In this document: in pieces, positions 61,122 through 64,000 of the stretch
Position numbering within the stretch: position 1 is the stretch's first letter
Layout: every line of letters begins with the position of its first letter
Virus record (IMG/VR): IMGVR_UViG_3300042691_025170
Span: 1 to 64,000 of that record
From: a virus
Direction: 5' to 3' (one strand)
DNA length: 64,000 bases
Notes under the pieces: generated by a model
The model's database searches: none
Seen by the model: only the letters and a program-made list of their open reading frames with translations
What the model was told of the DNA's origin: nothing
Position numbers and translations under genes: made by a program

Positions 61122-62279
61122 ATGATTAAACTTGTTTCAGATACTATAGATAGAGCTGATATAAACGCATTGATAGAATGGTTATCTAAAGAAGAGATTC
61201 CAATTCTTACAAAGAATAAATTAACGGTTGAATTGGAAAAAAAATGGGCTGATAAAATTGGAACAAAATATTCAGTTTTTGTTAACTCAGGTTCATCTGC
61301 TATTTTATTAATGTTATTGTCTCTTAAGCAAGGTAATTTCTTAAGAAATAATAAAATAGTATGCCCAGCATTAAGTTGGGCAACGGATGTTAGTACACCA
61401 ATAATACTTGGCTTTGATACTATACTATGTGATTGTAATCTAACCGATTTATCGTGTGACCTAACAGAACTTGAAAAAATATTTAAGGAAGAAAACCCAT
61501 CTTGTTTTATATCGGTAGCACCACTTGGTTTGGTTCCTGAAATGGAAAAATTAATTTCACTATGTGAAAAGTATAATGTTTTATTACTTGAGGATATTTG
61601 TGAATCTTTAGGATCTAAGTACAATGGTAAACATCTTGGGTCTTTTGGATTTGCTTCAGTATTTTCCACATATTTTGGCCACCATATTAGTACGATTGAA
61701 GGTGGGTTCATAAATACTAATGATGAGCAACTATATAATATGTTAGTAATGACTAGAAGTCACGGATGGGACAGAGACTTGAATGAAACAAATAAAGAAG
61801 AACTTAGAAAAAAGTATAATGTATCACGTTTTGATGCGTTGTATACATTTTATGTACCAGGTTTGAATCTCAGATCAACAGACTTGCAAGCTTTCATAGG
61901 TCTTAGGTCATTAGACAAAATAGACAAATTCTCTAATATAAGAAATACTAATTTTAAATTGTATAAGTCAAAAATAAAAAATAACAATTTAGACTTACAA
62001 GTTCAAAACGATTCATTTGTATCTAATTTTGCATATCCAATTGTTTCTGAAAAGAGAGACGTAATTGTAAATGAATTGATAAAAAATGGTGTTGAAGTAA
62101 GACCTTTAATTGCTGGAAATATGGCTAATAAACCTTTTTGGTATGAAAGATATGATAGAAAAGAATTTAAAAATGCTAACGTCATTGACAGATATGGGTT
62201 CTATGTTCCAAATCATCAGGACATGACCAATGAAGATATAGAGTATATTTGTAAAATAATAAATTTACAATATGAATAA
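61122..62279 (+). CDS. colD: ColD-like GDP-4-keto-6-deoxymannose 3-dehydratase (PLP enzyme with His in place of Lys)
   Basis: A 385-residue protein of the DegT aminotransferase fold. The segment FSTYFGHHISTIEGG at 181-195 has His188 where aminotransferases carry the PLP-binding Lys; this is the known signature of ColD, which removes the C3 hydroxyl in colitose synthesis. Other ColD-like segments are VNSGSSAILLMLLSL, LLLEDICESLGSKYNGKHLG, TRSHGWDRDLN, GVEVRPLIAGNM and YGFYVPNHQDM. Gmd, the enzyme that makes its substrate, is encoded at 58651. A ColC-type reductase was not recognised in the window and could lie to the right. High confidence in the family, fair in the exact substrate. Confidence 0.87.
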   Translation: MIKLVSDTIDRADINALIEWLSKEEIPILTKNKLTVELEKKWADKIGTKYSVFVNSGSSAILLMLLSLKQGNFLRNNKIVCPALSWATDVSTPIILGFDTILCDCNLTDLSCDLTELEKIFKEENPSCFISVAPLGLVPEMEKLISLCEKYNVLLLEDICESLGSKYNGKHLGSFGFASVFSTYFGHHISTIEGGFINTNDEQLYNMLVMTRSHGWDRDLNETNKEELRKKYNVSRFDALYTFYVPGLNLRSTDLQAFIGLRSLDKIDKFSNIRNTNFKLYKSKIKNNNLDLQVQNDSFVSNFAYPIVSEKRDVIVNELIKNGVEVRPLIAGNMANKPFWYERYDRKEFKNANVIDRYGFYVPNHQDMTNEDIEYICKIINLQYE

Positions 62280-63033
62280 ATTGGTAACAATATATGTCGT
62301 AACTTATAACGAAGAGGCCATGATTGAATTTTTTATCAATCATTACAGAAAAAATTTTCCCGATTGTACAATAAATGTATATGACAATTTTTCAACAGAT
62401 AGAACAAGAGAAATAGCAGAATCAATGGGGTGTGTAGTTCACACTTTTGAAACAGATGGATTTGATGACTCAGCTAATGTTGCGTTGAAAAAAGAGAAAT
62501 GGAAAACCGCAACTACTGATTGGGTGATTGTTTGTGATTGTGATGAGTTGATAGAAATAAATCAAAATGATTTACTCTTAGAATCTGAATTGGGGTACGA
62601 AATCATACTGTTCGAAGGTTACACTCTTATGAACAATAAGACAAAAGAGGTTGATTTAAATAACTTAAAGTATGGGTTTAGAGATTATTCGTATGACAAA
62701 TACTATTTGTTTAATAGAAATAAAATAATAGATATAGGATATAATTATGGTTGTCACAGATCCAACAATAATGCACCGGTTGCTATATCCGGTAATCCAA
62801 AAATAGGTTCTTCAAAAGTTTATAAAGCTTATCATTACAAGTATCTTAGTTTAGATTATTGTATAGAAAGAAGAAGAATGTTTGCTAAAAGAGTATCTAA
62901 CTTTAATAAGCAAAGAGGATTTACATTGGAATACCAAAAAACAGAAGAAGAATTAGTATCGGATAAATCCATGGAACACTTGAGTTTAAAAAAAATATTC
63001 AACGAAACACAACTAATAAAAATAATACAATAA
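62272..63033 (+). CDS. GT92-like glycosyltransferase
   Basis: A 253-residue protein. VTIYVVTYNEEAMIEFFINH, INVYDNFSTDRTREIAESMG and DWVIVCDCDELIEINQ (D-x-D) define the GT-A core; VYKAYHYKYLSLDYCIERRR matches the C-terminal part of its paralogue at 57902 (LLHYKYLNREMLIKKYDLYR). It overlaps ColD by 8 bases and the next gene by 1. Confidence 0.82.
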   Translation: MNKLVTIYVVTYNEEAMIEFFINHYRKNFPDCTINVYDNFSTDRTREIAESMGCVVHTFETDGFDDSANVALKKEKWKTATTDWVIVCDCDELIEINQNDLLLESELGYEIILFEGYTLMNNKTKEVDLNNLKYGFRDYSYDKYYLFNRNKIIDIGYNYGCHRSNNNAPVAISGNPKIGSSKVYKAYHYKYLSLDYCIERRRMFAKRVSNFNKQRGFTLEYQKTEEELVSDKSMEHLSLKKIFNETQLIKIIQ

Positions 63034-63794
63034 TGAAAAACAGAACATCAATATCAGACTACGACAGATACAAAACTGTTTGTAAAAATGCTTATGAAAA
63101 TGAAGAAAGTTTTCGTATATTTAAACAAAATTTAGATTACAAAGTAATACTAGAGCATGTGTCATTTGAACAAGGAGATAGATTTATAGATAGAACATTA
63201 GAGAATAATAACATAAATTATGATTATATAAATAAATTTAAAGAAAATGATATTTACGGAACGCCAGATTTGTTTACATACAGACATCCGTTTGGTTTGA
63301 TATCTCCGTCCACTTTAAGGTATGTCAAAGTACTTAGTGATTTGATAAAATTTTTTGGAAGTTTAGATAATATGTCAATAGTAGAAATAGGAGTTGGATA
63401 TGGTGGTCAGGCAAAAATTATTATGGACTACTTTAATATAAAGGAATATAACTTCATAGATTTGCCGGAAGTTTGTTCATTGACTAAAAAATATTTATCA
63501 AAATTTAATTACTCAAATTGTAATTTCTTAGATTTTGAAAATCTTCCGGATAGAAAGTATGATTTGGTAATATCAAATTATGCAATAACAGAGTGTACTA
63601 TGGAAATTCAAAATCTTTATATAGATAAGGTTCTTAAAAATTCTACAAAAGGATATATGATTGGTAACAAAATTTCTCATCTGTTCAATATAAATAGTTA
63701 TAGTAAAGAAGATTGGCAGCAAATTATGCCAAATATAACAATACATGAAGAAGTACCAGCTACAGCGGAAGGTAATTATTTAATGATTTTTTAA
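63033..63794 (+). CDS. Putative sugar O-methyltransferase
   Basis: A 253-residue protein. The N-terminal 95 residues are helical, then YRHPFGLISPSTLRYVKVLS leads to the SAM-binding loop IVEIGVGYGGQAKIIMDYF, NFIDLPEVCSLTKKYLSKF and YDLVISNYAITECTMEIQNL. This matches the putative sugar O-methyltransferase family found in O-antigen loci. Continues the run of methylating enzymes in the island. Confidence 0.82.
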   Translation: MKNRTSISDYDRYKTVCKNAYENEESFRIFKQNLDYKVILEHVSFEQGDRFIDRTLENNNINYDYINKFKENDIYGTPDLFTYRHPFGLISPSTLRYVKVLSDLIKFFGSLDNMSIVEIGVGYGGQAKIIMDYFNIKEYNFIDLPEVCSLTKKYLSKFNYSNCNFLDFENLPDRKYDLVISNYAITECTMEIQNLYIDKVLKNSTKGYMIGNKISHLFNINSYSKEDWQQIMPNITIHEEVPATAEGNYLMIF

Positions 63795-63802
63795 ATTTAT
63801 AT

Positions 63803-64000
63803 ATGAGTAAGTTATTAAGTTGTTATTTGTGGGCGTTTAAAAATTACAAAGCGGGTATTAAGTCTGTTAGCACAGTTAGAAAATTTTATCCAAATGCAGA
63901 TGTATTTATAAATGTTGATTTTGAGGGTGATTTCGATAACTACACAAGAGAAGGAAATGAAATAAATGCAGTAGTTACAAAGAATAATTTTCAACTTGGT
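63803..64000 (+). CDS. Putative glycosyltransferase-like protein, 3' end outside the window
   Basis: An ATG at 63803, 8 bases after the previous stop, opens a frame that stays open to the window end (66 codons). It reads SKLLSCYLWAFKNYKAGIKS, then VSTVRKFYPNADVFINVDFE, similar to the beginning of GT-A-type proteins where a chain of strands precedes an acidic motif. Too short for a family call; the location suggests another glycan gene. Confidence 0.6.
   Translation, partial: MSKLLSCYLWAFKNYKAGIKSVSTVRKFYPNADVFINVDFEGDFDNYTREGNEINAVVTKNNFQLG

Noticed and set aside
1-64000. tRNA genes, integrase, transposase, reverse transcriptase or template repeats of a diversity-generating retroelement
   Set aside because: None noticed by reading. 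A tRNA scan would be the decisive test for tRNAs; I could not run it.

Overview
This window looks like part of the genome of a large T4-like myovirus (contractile-tailed phage). All genes that can be supported lie on the + strand, are tightly packed and often overlap by a few bases. The gene content is T4-type: tail sheath, tail tube, gp26/gp51-like chaperones, tape measure, gp48/54-like and gp53-like baseplate proteins, gp32-like SSB, UvsX, RNase H/FEN nuclease, gp41-like helicase, NrdA/NrdB, PhoH, thioredoxin, family B DNA polymerase, gp45 clamp and gp44/gp62 clamp loader. Base composition is AT-rich, Shine-Dalgarno sequences are essentially absent, and six intergenic sites match the Bacteroidota promoter pattern TTTG-N19/20-TAnnTTTG (here TATATTnn). 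I infer a host in the Bacteroidota. Capsid, terminase and primase genes are not in the window.

Layout. 1-5125: two long fibre proteins built of Gly-X-Y (collagen-like) repeats made almost only of Gly, Ser and Thr, with two small unknown genes between them; the first fibre gene is cut by the left edge and the second ends in an S74 autoprocessing chaperone. 5190-12747: glycan-modification genes, including a GT4-FkbM-methyltransferase triple fusion and a GT4 fused to a TibC-like protein O-heptosyltransferase. 12856-25128: tail and baseplate genes. 25167-28857: a short family A polymerase-like gene, a small Lys/Gly-rich protein and an HNH-containing protein. 28880-46611: replication, recombination and nucleotide metabolism, plus a GroES, a DruA-like (DUF4338) protein and a Cas4-like Fe-S nuclease. 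46652-64000: a ribbon-helix-helix protein followed by an uninterrupted glycan island of about 20 genes that runs off the right edge (GT2, GT4, GT11 and GT92-like transferases, Gmd, a ColD-like dehydratase, a DegT aminotransferase, an acetyltransferase, a HAD-nucleotidyltransferase fusion, an epimerase and methyltransferases).

How the parts may fit. The most interesting reading is that the phage makes its own sugar nucleotides and uses its own glycosyltransferases to decorate its proteins. The best candidate acceptors are the Ser/Thr-only Gly-X-Y fibres: they are encoded just upstream of a homologue of TibC, an enzyme family known to O-glycosylate serines of adhesins. Gmd plus the His-variant (ColD-type) PLP enzyme points to GDP-linked 3,6-dideoxyhexose (colitose-like) synthesis, and a GT11 transferase lies between them. 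This is inference from gene content; alternatives are modification of the host surface or of phage DNA.

Other notable points are a likely programmed frameshift joining gp26-like and gp51-like reading frames, coexistence of a palm-only family A polymerase with a complete family B polymerase, promoters that almost touch start codons (possible leaderless mRNAs), and a second AT-rich motif (ATATTTAT) before tail and other genes that could be the late promoter. No intergenic gap exceeds 300 bases. I saw no tRNA, CRISPR, insertion sequence or integrase.
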